Shown: one piece after another, positions 1-8,233 of the stretch
Position numbering within the stretch: the first letter of the stretch is position 1
How the letters are laid out: every line of letters starts with the position of its first letter
Translations under genes and position numbers: made by a program
Notes under the pieces: model-generated
What the model saw: only the letters and a program-made list of their open reading frames with translations
The model's database searches: none
Told to the model about the DNA's origin: nothing
Assembly (NCBI GenBank): GCA_028682985.1
Contig: JAJRAE010000189.1
Coordinates: 1 to 17,749 of the forward strand
DNA length: 17,749 bases
Origin: Methanobacterium sp.
GTDB lineage: Archaea > Methanobacteriota > Methanobacteria > Methanobacteriales > Methanobacteriaceae
Direction of reading: 5' to 3'

Positions 1-665
1 AGTATATACTGATTCCCCTCGCCTGTTTGTAGGGGGAATTTCACATATATTGATGGGTCTTCTTTGGTTTCATAATCAATTTCTGCTAGAGCCAGCGCTG
101 TTTCACAGCGAGGGCACCAGGTTATAACTCTAAGATCATTAACCAGCAAATCCTTTTCATGGGCTTTTTTTAGGGTCCACCAGCAGGACTCCATGTATTT
201 TGGGTCGAAGGTGACATATGGATCATCCCAGTCCATCCAAACACCCAGCAATTGGAACTGTTTGGTCATGAGGGATTTGTTTTCTATAGCGAACTCTCGG
301 CACTTGTTTATGAAGTTGTCTATCCCTATCTTTTCCTCAATCTCCTTTTTACTTTTGAGACCCAGTAATCCTTCCACTTTGTGTTCTATAGGCAGCCCGT
401 GGGTGTCCCAGCCCGCCTGCCGGCGCACATTGAAACCATTCATACTCTTGAATCTAAGGAAGGTGTCCTTAATCACCTTATTCCAGGCTGTTCCCAGATG
501 TATACGTCCGCTACAGTATGGTGGCCCATCAAGAAATGAATATCTTGGACCTTCCGCCCGTCGTTCCTGGTTTTTCTCGTATATCTTATTATCCTGCCAG
601 TATTTCTGTATTTTATTCTCTATTTCCTGATGATTATATGAGCGTGGAGCCTCATTTATCGGCAT
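1..665 (-). CDS. ileS: Isoleucyl-tRNA synthetase, N-terminal part (cut by window edge)
   Basis: Class I aminoacyl-tRNA synthetase that charges tRNA-Ile with isoleucine in the cytoplasm. Only the first 221 codons are present; the gene runs off the left edge. The catalytic signature is clear: PPYCSGRIHLGTA at residues 48-60, with HLGT (56-59) in the place of the HIGH motif. It is followed by GWDTHGLPIEHKVEG (85-99), typical of IleS rather than ValRS or LeuRS. A Cys-x2-Cys pair lies at 184 and 187 near the start of the inserted editing domain region. Full-length archaeal IleS is about 1040 residues, so roughly four fifths is outside the window. The ATG is preceded by an AGGGGAG Shine-Dalgarno sequence about seven bases upstream. 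A TATA-like promoter lies within the 165-base gap after metK, so it is probably transcribed independently of metK. Confidence 0.95.
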   Translation of the reverse strand, partial: MPINEAPRSYNHQEIENKIQKYWQDNKIYEKNQERRAEGPRYSFLDGPPYCSGRIHLGTAWNKVIKDTFLRFKSMNGFNVRRQAGWDTHGLPIEHKVEGLLGLKSKKEIEEKIGIDNFINKCREFAIENKSLMTKQFQLLGVWMDWDDPYVTFDPKYMESCWWTLKKAHEKDLLVNDLRVITWCPRCETALALAEIDYETKEDPSIYVKFPLQTGEGNQYI

Positions 666-724
666 TTCTATTCTCCCCTAATTATAGAAGTTTATCTTTA
701 GAATGAATCTAAAATTTAACTGCA

Positions 725-738
725 TATATAAATTGTTT
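725..738 (-). promoter_or_regulatory. Predicted ileS promoter (BRE + TATA box)
   Basis: Read on the minus strand the site is AAACAATTTATATA, very close to the methanogen consensus of an A-rich BRE followed by TTTATATA. The box ends 59 bases from the ileS ATG. With the usual 22-25 base spacing this gives a leader of about 35-40 bases containing the Shine-Dalgarno sequence. Prediction from sequence only. Confidence 0.6.
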
Positions 739-797
739 AATAGGATATAAAAATAGTGTCTCGGTTGATATTTGATGAAGATATTAATAGTTAAAAT

Positions 798-805
798 AAA
801 AAAAA
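798..805 (-). terminator. T8 run after metK
   Basis: A run of eight T on the minus strand begins 25 bases past the metK stop codon, followed by ATTTTAA. Archaeal RNA polymerase terminates efficiently at such runs without needing a hairpin. It separates metK from the ileS promoter. Confidence 0.55.
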
Positions 806-830
806 GGAGTGGAAAGTACTGGTCAACATT

Positions 831-2036
831 TTAAAATGTGCGAAGTTTTCCATCAACCAACAGTTCTGTGATCTGGGATATGTTCTCCAGCCAGGAATCC
901 ATAATATTCTCAACATCTGATTTTACAGAGTTCAGACTGTAACCCTTCTCTGGTATGATCTGGGCGCTGGATGCTTTGGGCTGGTCTATAGGTTTCCCGA
1001 TCTGACTTAAAGTCATTATATGAATCTGGTTAACACCATCCACGTGTTTAGTTATGTCTTTTGCCATTTCATTGGACAGTAAATTGTATATTTTACCTAC
1101 ATGATTTATGGGATTTTTTCCAGAGGTTGCTTCCATTGACATGGGCCGATTTGGTGTTATCAAACCGTTAGCTCTGTTTCCCCGACCTACTGAACCATCA
1201 TCTCCCATCTCTGCTGAGGTCCCGGTTACTGTTAGGTATATGGATGGATTATTTCTATCTAAACTATCTGCGGTATTAATAAACGCTTCTACTTCTCTGG
1301 AGGTGTAGCGTATTGATCTTTCCAGTACAACTTCTTTAATTTCCTCCAGTATATTGATGTAATGGTCTAGATCATCCACATATTGGGATACCATTGCTAT
1401 GGCTATGGTTAAAGTGATCTTATCTTTATCCCTAAGTCCCATTACCTTGATGTCCTCCCCAATCTCTGGATATTTCTTTTTAAATTCCGCAGAGTTAAGC
1501 ATCAGCTCTGTTTCCATTACTATGTTCTCGGTCTCTGAGAAGGGTGCGTATCCCACACCAAAGGAGGTGTCGTTTGAGGATGGCACAGCATCTTCACGTC
1601 CGAACACATGCACCAGATCTCCTGATCCATGACCGATCTTACATTCCACCACGGTGCAGGTTTCCACTTCCAGATTGATGATGTGCTCCTTTAAGTATTC
1701 CTTGGCAGCAGTGATGGCTATTCTATCAAGTCCTATTTTAGTGCCGTCTATCTCGGCAATTCCTCTACCAGTAAGAAGAATGTCCATGGGCTTGATTATG
1801 TCGCCTCCGCAGAAATGGGGGTCTGATTCTCCGGCGGTGATCTGCACTTCATCGGTGTTGTGGTGTAGTATCCCTCCAAACTTTTCGATGTAGGTTTTAC
1901 TTAATGCCCGGCTGACTGATTCAGCTATTCCATCGCTTATACTATCTGGATGTCCTATTCCCTTTCTTTCTACTATTTCAATGTCCTGTTTTTCGATTGG
2001 CTTTTGTATAAGCTCTTCTACAATGATATTCCTCAT
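831..2036 (-). CDS. metK: Archaeal S-adenosylmethionine synthetase (methionine adenosyltransferase)
   Basis: Makes S-adenosylmethionine from methionine and ATP, releasing phosphate and diphosphate. It belongs to the archaeal MAT family (about 400 residues), which is highly diverged from bacterial MetK. The 401-residue product has the family hallmarks IERKGIGHPD-type sequence at about residues 20-31, HHNTDE, and late glycine-rich GRGNRANGLITPNRPMSMEA followed by GKNPINHVGKIYN. Start choice: a GTG at 2051 would add five residues. However, the GGAGG at 2045-2049 overlaps that GTG and sits eight bases before the ATG at 2036, and the encoded MRNIIVEE matches the usual family N-terminus. The gene is followed by a T8 run. 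Its upstream region contains a perfect inverted repeat (2124-2144), so specific regulation is possible. It sits upstream of ileS on the same strand but probably as a separate unit. Confidence 0.97.
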   Translation of the reverse strand: MRNIIVEELIQKPIEKQDIEIVERKGIGHPDSISDGIAESVSRALSKTYIEKFGGILHHNTDEVQITAGESDPHFCGGDIIKPMDILLTGRGIAEIDGTKIGLDRIAITAAKEYLKEHIINLEVETCTVVECKIGHGSGDLVHVFGREDAVPSSNDTSFGVGYAPFSETENIVMETELMLNSAEFKKKYPEIGEDIKVMGLRDKDKITLTIAIAMVSQYVDDLDHYINILEEIKEVVLERSIRYTSREVEAFINTADSLDRNNPSIYLTVTGTSAEMGDDGSVGRGNRANGLITPNRPMSMEATSGKNPINHVGKIYNLLSNEMAKDITKHVDGVNQIHIMTLSQIGKPIDQPKASSAQIIPEKGYSLNSVKSDVENIMDSWLENISQITELLVDGKLRTF

Positions 2037-2123
2037 AACCTTAACCTCCACTCAATAGAAAAAATAAAATAATTCTATTTCAGTGCAATTCTTTACAGTA
2101 AATTTTCAAGAATCCATCTATTG

Positions 2124-2144
2124 ATGTTATATCCATTATAACAT
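2124..2144. repeat. Perfect 8-5-8 inverted repeat in the metK upstream region
   Basis: Arms ATGTTATA (2124-2131) and TATAACAT (2137-2144) are perfect reverse complements around the spacer TCCAT. The repeat lies 88 bases upstream of the metK start, near the transcription start predicted from the TATA-like box at 2161-2170. It could be an operator for a dimeric repressor or a leader hairpin. It also lies upstream of the divergent DUF192 gene (start 2306), so it could affect either direction. Confidence 0.55.
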
Positions 2145-2160
2145 GCCCTTTAAAATTTAT

Positions 2161-2170
2161 GATATAAAAA
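2161..2170 (-). promoter_or_regulatory. Possible metK TATA box
   Basis: The minus strand reads TTTTTATATC, preceded by AATACAATTA, resembling a BRE/TATA pair. Transcription would begin near position 2140, giving a leader of about 100 bases that contains the inverted repeat. The region is very A+T-rich, and other boxes such as TTATAAT inside the repeat are possible. Confidence 0.3.
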
Positions 2171-2305
2171 TAATTGTATTTATAAATATTCAATTGAAGT
2201 TCTATTAAAATGAGAATAAGAGTGGAGAATTTCTTTAAATTATAAGTGTCTCCAAGAATATAATAAAATTAAGATTTGAAAATTATGCTTTAGGTGTCTA
2301 TTTAA

Positions 2306-2689
2306 ATGGATGATTATCTAAAAGGATTTTTAATTATAAATCGCAGCAAAGGAACCAGACTGGCGTATGCTGATCTTGCCAACAGTTTCCTGTCCCGCTT
2401 CATGGGGCTTATGTTCAAGGGGAGTATAGAGAATGGTCTGGTTTTAAAGATCCCCCAGGGAAGAGGTAGGAGGGGATCAGGTATTCACATGTTTTTTATG
2501 AGAATGTCCCTGGATGTACTTTTCCTAGATAAAGAAAAAAAAGTGGTGGATCTGGTAAATTTAAAACCCTGGCAGGTTTATAATCCCAAGAAACCAGCCA
2601 GATTTGTAGTAGAGTTACCGGAAGGCACATTGAATTCTTCAAAAACACAGATAGGGGATGAACTGGACTTCACCTGTGATCATGCATAA
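2306..2689 (+). CDS. DUF192 family protein
   Basis: Conserved protein of unknown biochemical function, 127 residues, normal for a DUF192 single domain. Family features are visible: RFMGLMFKG at residues 31-39 (the 'GLM' turn), IHMFFMRMSLDVLFLD at 60-75 (the His/Met-rich strand followed by a hydrophobic strand ending in Asp), and the closing proline-rich turn with VVELPEGT (101-108). I see no signal peptide or lipobox, so unlike many bacterial relatives it should be cytoplasmic. An AGGTG lies nine bases before the ATG. The gene is divergent from metK, and its stop is only 19 bases before the next gene's ATG, so the two are probably co-transcribed. The fold assignment is firm; no function is claimed. 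Confidence 0.88.
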   Translation: MDDYLKGFLIINRSKGTRLAYADLANSFLSRFMGLMFKGSIENGLVLKIPQGRGRRGSGIHMFFMRMSLDVLFLDKEKKVVDLVNLKPWQVYNPKKPARFVVELPEGTLNSSKTQIGDELDFTCDHA

Positions 2690-2708
2690 ATAGGTGGATG
2701 GATCTTTT

Positions 2709-2993
2709 ATGAGACTGAAGGTAAAGATTCGAGAGCACGGTTATTCAGATGAATATGAAAGTTATTATGTTACTTATCAGGTCTCGGATCTAGATAAAGA
2801 TACTCTTGAGAAGTTGAAAGAGCGATTGGAAGATCCAGTGATGGTTAAATGTGATGATCTTTTTTTAACTGTGTACTTTGATGATGAGTTTTATCCATTT
2901 CAAAGTGATGAATCAAAGAGGAATCCCGCAGATTTCCAGGCTCGTGAAGAGCTGGAGATGACCGCTTACTTGGTGGATCTCTTGGAAGGTTAA
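2709..2993 (+). CDS. Hypothetical acidic 94-residue protein
   Basis: I do not recognise the family. The product is small, soluble and strongly acidic: MRLKVKIRE at the start, an alternating basic beta-strand-like beginning, then YYVTYQVSDLDKDTLEKLKE, DDLFLTVYFDDEFYPF in the middle, and an acidic C-terminal helix ending VDLLEG. There are no Cys pairs, nucleotide-binding loops or membrane segments. A start at GTG 2694 is possible, but the AGGTGG Shine-Dalgarno (2692-2697) overlaps that GTG and fits the ATG at 2709, 11 bases downstream, so I use the ATG. It follows the DUF192 gene by 19 bases on the same strand and converges on the NTF2-like gene. Codon use resembles its neighbours, so it looks like a real, translated gene. 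Confidence 0.75.
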   Translation: MRLKVKIREHGYSDEYESYYVTYQVSDLDKDTLEKLKERLEDPVMVKCDDLFLTVYFDDEFYPFQSDESKRNPADFQAREELEMTAYLVDLLEG

Positions 2994-3038
2994 TCAAATA
3001 AATGGATATTTCCGAGCACTTATAAGGGCCTATTGATT

Positions 3039-3467
3039 TTATACAGGATAAGATTGGCCTTCTTCCTGTTCATCAGGAATTGAGAAATGCAGATGACTAA
3101 TCAACCAGTTATCCTCTTTTTCTTCAAGTACCAGACTTAAACGTCCGAACATTGCTATTTTTTCCCCTTTAATCAGGATATGCATAGCCATCCGGGCGGA
3201 AGTCCAGGCTACGTTACCAGAAGCAGAAACATTAACATCCTCAAAATCCATATTTATCTCATCTGCCTGAGCCAAATCACGTTTGAATCCATTTTTAAGT
3301 TCTTCAGGTCCTTTTACCCATTCATCTCTTCCTGCACCAATTGCCACCAGATCGGGGTCCTGGACAAATAAGTTAACAATACCATCCAAATCTTTTTCAA
3401 AATAAGCTCTTTTATATATCTTCAAAATAGTATGCACTGAATCAACAATTTCTTTTGTCGCTTTCAT
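3039..3467 (-). CDS. SnoaL/NTF2-like (DUF4440-type) protein
   Basis: Small single-domain protein of 142 residues with the pattern of the SnoaL-like/NTF2 cone fold. It has an N-terminal helix pair ending YFEKDLDGIVNLF, then DPDLVAIGAG and an EWVKGPEEL helix, and later paired strands DFEDVNVSASGNVAWTSARM, GRLSLVLEEKEDNWLISHLH and FSIP. The 'W..SHLH.S.P' ending is typical of the SnoaL_3 group. These proteins bind small ligands or act as enzymes; the sequence does not show which, so no reaction is assigned. A GTG nine bases upstream (3476) overlaps the GGTGA Shine-Dalgarno of the ATG at 3467, which I take as the start. It lies 59 bases past the flavoprotein stop, with a T-run/hairpin between, and converges with the preceding plus-strand gene. 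Confidence 0.8.
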   Translation of the reverse strand: MKATKEIVDSVHTILKIYKRAYFEKDLDGIVNLFVQDPDLVAIGAGRDEWVKGPEELKNGFKRDLAQADEINMDFEDVNVSASGNVAWTSARMAMHILIKGEKIAMFGRLSLVLEEKEDNWLISHLHFSIPDEQEEGQSYPV

Positions 3468-3488
3468 ATTACTCACCAGTTTAATTTC

Positions 3489-3517
3489 GGAAAATAAAAA
3501 AAAATTTTGAATTTTCC
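3489..3517 (-). terminator. Terminator between flavoprotein and NTF2-like gene
   Basis: Perfect 7-bp arms GGAAAAT (3489-3495) and ATTTTCC (3511-3517) flank a nine-T run on the minus strand (3496-3504). It lies 9 bases after the flavoprotein stop codon. The T run alone should work as an archaeal terminator; the inverted repeat may assist. Confidence 0.5.
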
Positions 3518-3526
3518 AAAGCGAAG

Positions 3527-4237
3527 TTATTCATTCTTTGCTGTGAATTCCATTACTTTTGAAGGGCTGGATAATACCTCCACTCCGGGGAATTTAAAGA
3601 GTTTCTCTGTATTTTTGATATCTATTTCCCTCATGTGGATGGTGATCTTTTTACCCCCTGTTACTGCTTCAAAGGGGCAGGCCATTTGGCATGCTCCGCA
3701 TCCTTTGCATTTTAACAGATTTATCTCAACTCCAGGGGTGATGGCCTGGTTGGGGCATGCTTCAGCGGCATCGCATTCTTCACATTTTTGACAGAGATCC
3801 AGCTCAAGCTTGGAAGGTAGAACAGTTTCCAGTTCACCTGATTCAAGGTCCACCGGGACAATAAGGGTTTTTACCTGTCCTTTACCTGCCTGGGCCACTG
3901 CATTGGTTACCAGGGTGTCTGCAATTCCGTTAACAATTTTTCCAATGGTGTTTGAGGTAGTGGGAGAAATAACCAACAAATCATACTTACCCAGGGAGAA
4001 CCGACCAGTCATGGGAAAACTCCGTTCTTGGTCCTTTTCCAAAATCAGTTCATTATAATATTCGTTACTGGTAATGTTTTTAATCTGATTATACAGTCCG
4101 TACATCTTCAAAACTTCCTCACCAGCTCCGGATAGAAATATAGATATATCATGGCCTTCTTTCTTTAAAATATTAATGGTATCTACACTACTCTCAAGTA
4201 GATGACCCGCACCGGTTATTCCCCAAGCGATTTTCAT
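3527..4237 (-). CDS. Archaeoflavoprotein with C-terminal 2x[4Fe-4S] ferredoxin domain (MJ0208/DmrX-like)
   Basis: Residues 1-135 form a flavoprotein domain of the HFCD type (MKIAWGITGAGHLLESS at the FMN-binding N-terminus; YDLLVISPTTSNTIGKIVNGIADTLVTNA at about 85-113). Residues 145-190 form a bacterial-type ferredoxin domain with Cys 149, 152, 155, 161 and Cys 177, 180, 183, 187, each followed by Pro at the fourth Cys, predicting two [4Fe-4S] clusters. This order is that of the MJ0208-family archaeoflavoproteins, one of which in Methanosarcina mazei was reported as a dihydromethanopterin reductase (DmrX). The simple paralogue AfpA lacks the ferredoxin domain. A cytoplasmic electron-transfer role is safe; dihydromethanopterin as substrate is inference, supported by the neighbouring SHMT gene. 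The 236-residue length is normal. A GAGAGGT Shine-Dalgarno precedes the ATG. The two genes are separated by a T10 run. Confidence 0.87.
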   Translation of the reverse strand: MKIAWGITGAGHLLESSVDTINILKKEGHDISIFLSGAGEEVLKMYGLYNQIKNITSNEYYNELILEKDQERSFPMTGRFSLGKYDLLVISPTTSNTIGKIVNGIADTLVTNAVAQAGKGQVKTLIVPVDLESGELETVLPSKLELDLCQKCEECDAAEACPNQAITPGVEINLLKCKGCGACQMACPFEAVTGGKKITIHMREIDIKNTEKLFKFPGVEVLSSPSKVMEFTAKNE

Positions 4238-4405
4238 ATAAACCTCTCAAAATTTGTTTCAGTGATTAAATCTTATGACATGGATTTATTAAATAATTTT
4301 TGAACATCAACATTTCCCCAATAAAGATGAAAGAATCAACTAAGGAAGAATAAGTGATAAACCAGTGAAACCCTGATTCATAGCTTTTTCCATCGAATCA
4401 CTATC

Positions 4406-4415
4406 AAAAAAAAAA
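4406..4415 (-). terminator. T10 run after glyA
   Basis: Ten consecutive T on the minus strand begin 5 bases after the glyA stop codon. This is a strong archaeal-type terminator and argues that glyA and the flavoprotein gene are separate transcripts. Confidence 0.6.
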
Positions 4416-4420
4416 TTATA

Positions 4421-5689
4421 TCAGAATTCTATATAATCATATCCAGGAGTTTCCTTGAAAGCGTAATGAACGGTGGTGTATTGATTAATGAATTCAGTAA
4501 CCTCGTCTTTAACATATTTTCCATCCATAACCACCTTTTTTATGTATTCCGCTACTTCACCCATATGGGATTCTTTCAGTCCACGGCGGGTGATCTCCTG
4601 TGTTCCCACTCTTATACCGGATGGATCATCAGAGCGGTTTACATTGTCCCAGGGAAGAAGGTTTTTGTTGAGTATTATATTATTTGCCTCCAGGGTTTTA
4701 GCAAATTCAGAGGCTCTTCCCATGTTTGAAACATCAAAAACTACCTGGTGAGATTCAGTGAATCCCTGATCCTCACAAAGCACGTTGAATCCCAGTTCAT
4801 GCAGATTTAAAGCTAATGCCTGGGCATTCTTTATTATCTGATCAGCATACTCAGCACCGAATTCCAGCATCTCAGCTGAGGCAATACCCAGAGCACCTAA
4901 ATGGTGGAGGTGATGGTTACTTACTACACCGGGAAATACTGCTTCATCAATATCATCTGCTATATCTTCCCTGCAGAGTATTATCCCGCCTTGCGGTCCG
5001 GGGAACGTTTTATGAGTGCTTCCCACCAATAAATCGGCCCCTTCCTTCAATGGATCCTGAAAGCGTCCTCCGGCTATAAGTCCCAGTACATGAGCTCCGT
5101 CATACATAATTTTAGCACCAACATCATGGGCTGCTTCACGAGCTTCATCCACAGGATGTGGGAATAAGAATAAACTACCTCCAAAAAGGACGATTTTTGG
5201 TTTTTTCTCCAGTATGTCCTTTTTCACCTGATCAGCATCGATATTCATTGTTTTTTCATTGAAAGGTTGGGGGATTGTTTTTAAACCCCTTATTCCGGCA
5301 GCACTTACATTAGCATGACTAATATGGCCGCCCATAGGCACATCCAGGGCCATCATGGTGTCATTATATTTTGAAAGGGCGAAAAATGAAGCAAGATTAG
5401 CCACCACACCAGAAATGGGTTGTACATTGGCATGTTCTGCTCTGAAGAGTTTTTTAGACAATTTAATGGCCAGATTTTCTATCTGGTCGATGTAGCAGCA
5501 GCCTTCATATAACCTTTCACCAGATTTTCCCTCAGCATATCGGTGGGATAAATCTGTGGCTAAAGCCTCTCTTACACTGGCACTGGTGATATTTTCACTG
5601 GCTATTAGATTTATACTGTTTTTCATCCATTCATGGTGTTCCTTGGTTAAATTTTCGATAGCAAGGGCATATTCTTCATTCACAGACAT
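4421..5689 (-). CDS. glyA: Serine hydroxymethyltransferase (archaeal type)
   Basis: PLP-dependent enzyme interconverting serine and glycine; in H4MPT-using methanogens the one-carbon carrier is tetrahydromethanopterin rather than folate. The product is 422 residues, usual for archaeal SHMT. Visible landmarks: NLIASENITSASVREA near the N-terminus (27-42), the HRYAEGKSGERLYEGC substrate region (49-64), GGHISHANVS (120-129), MYDGAHVLGLIAGG (195-208) with the cofactor-binding Asp197, and the PLP lysine Lys227 in GSTHKTFPGPQGG. GGAGG lies seven bases before the ATG, and a good TATA box is about 100 bases upstream. A T10 terminator follows. No frameshift or missing catalytic residue is seen. Confidence 0.97.
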   Translation of the reverse strand: MSVNEEYALAIENLTKEHHEWMKNSINLIASENITSASVREALATDLSHRYAEGKSGERLYEGCCYIDQIENLAIKLSKKLFRAEHANVQPISGVVANLASFFALSKYNDTMMALDVPMGGHISHANVSAAGIRGLKTIPQPFNEKTMNIDADQVKKDILEKKPKIVLFGGSLFLFPHPVDEAREAAHDVGAKIMYDGAHVLGLIAGGRFQDPLKEGADLLVGSTHKTFPGPQGGIILCREDIADDIDEAVFPGVVSNHHLHHLGALGIASAEMLEFGAEYADQIIKNAQALALNLHELGFNVLCEDQGFTESHQVVFDVSNMGRASEFAKTLEANNIILNKNLLPWDNVNRSDDPSGIRVGTQEITRRGLKESHMGEVAEYIKKVVMDGKYVKDEVTEFINQYTTVHYAFKETPGYDYIEF

Positions 5690-5788
5690 TAAAATTCCTC
5701 CGGATCAAATTGAAAGTAATAATAAATAATTTTCACTTTTTATTTTTTAGGCATAAGAATTATTTACTAATGAAGTTATTTTTCATAA

Positions 5789-5802
5789 TTTATAAACTAT
5801 TT
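5789..5802 (-). promoter_or_regulatory. Predicted glyA promoter (BRE + TATA box)
   Basis: The minus strand reads AAATAGTTTATAAA: an A-rich BRE plus TATA box. The expected start of transcription near 5765 gives a leader of about 75 bases. The plus strand here contains AACTATT (5795-5801), the same half-site found in the MarR upstream palindrome, but only as a single copy. Confidence 0.5.
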
Positions 5803-5942
5803 CGGAAAATTGAAAATAAGCTAGTATTTATTTAATTATTCCTTAGATAATATTTGGCATTTTTAATTGATTTAATAATTTAAATTCAAAATTAATCAGT
5901 TTATCGATATTGAATTAATTAAAAGAACAAAAATGAATTATT

Positions 5943-5990
5943 AAAAGAAAAAATAGAAAAGTTTAAGGGATTATAGTTTTTTCCCTTAAA
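5943..5990 (-). terminator. Hairpin plus T-rich terminator of hdrA
   Basis: Immediately after the hdrA stop codon, perfect 8-bp arms TTTAAGGG (5962-5969, plus strand) and CCCTTAAA (5983-5990) surround a 13-base loop. On the minus strand the hairpin is followed by a T-rich tract (5943-5960). The form resembles a bacterial intrinsic terminator; in archaea the T tract is the main signal and the hairpin may stabilise the 3' end. Confidence 0.6.
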
Positions 5991-5991
5991 T

Positions 5992-7980
<1,989 letters not shown>

Positions 7981-8033
7981 TAGATCACCTAATTTTCGAA
8001 TATAATAATCATCGAATCTAGATAGTATTTAAT

Positions 8034-8055
8034 GGTGTACGGTGTATCACCAGTA
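8034..8055. repeat. GGTGTAC/GGTGTAT tandem repeat and GGTG-CACC palindrome at the hdrA promoter
   Basis: Two adjacent heptamers, GGTGTAC (8034-8040) and GGTGTAT (8041-8047), are followed by CACC, so the second copy forms the inverted repeat GGTG-TAT-CACC (8041-8051). The flanks TAC (8038-8040) and GTA (8053-8055) extend the symmetry with a one-base bulge. It sits directly beside the likely hdrA TATA box and is unusually G+C-rich for this region, so it may be an operator. Confidence 0.4.
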
Positions 8056-8067
8056 TAAATAAAGTTT
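8054..8067 (-). promoter_or_regulatory. Possible hdrA TATA box
   Basis: On the minus strand AACTTTATTTATA, preceded by AAA, resembles BRE plus TATA. Transcription would start near 8030, giving a leader of about 50 bases. Another TATA-like sequence lies further upstream (8090-8099), so this is one of two candidates. Confidence 0.4.
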
Positions 8068-8195
8068 TCTATTTATTTTTTTATACAAAGTATATATATC
8101 AGAAAAATTGTTCAAATGATAAGTTGTCATACGATTTATTTTTACAAAATGAATAATAAAAATTCGATTGATTGATATTTAAGACTTCTGATATA

Positions 8196-8209
8196 ATAAA
8201 AATAAAAAA
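8196..8209 (-). terminator. T-rich terminator of radA
   Basis: The minus strand reads TTTTTTATTTTTAT beginning 24 bases after the radA stop codon, a typical archaeal T-rich termination site. It separates radA from hdrA. Confidence 0.5.
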
Positions 8210-8233
8210 GTGGGATTTTTATTTGTTAACTGT

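Larger units (their letters stand above)
5690..5991. other. Intergenic region between glyA and hdrA (302 bases)
   Basis: Very A+T-rich. On its left it holds the glyA leader and promoter (5789-5802). On its right it holds the hdrA hairpin terminator (5943-5990). Between about 5810 and 5940 I see only A/T-rich sequence with weak, short inverted repeats and no convincing ORF or RNA gene. Confidence 0.6.

Noticed and set aside
193..706. Two plus-strand ORFs overlapping the left end
   Set aside because: They are antisense to the clearly coding ileS N-terminus and have low-complexity, unrecognisable products.
2037..2145. Possible SAM riboswitch in the metK leader
   Set aside because: The leader is A+T-rich and apart from the single inverted repeat I see no multi-helix core resembling SAM-I, SAM-II, SAM-III or SAM-IV.
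5810..5940. Possible small RNA or repeat array in the glyA-hdrA gap
   Set aside because: Only A/T-rich sequence with short chance inverted repeats; no regular spacing or stable stem.
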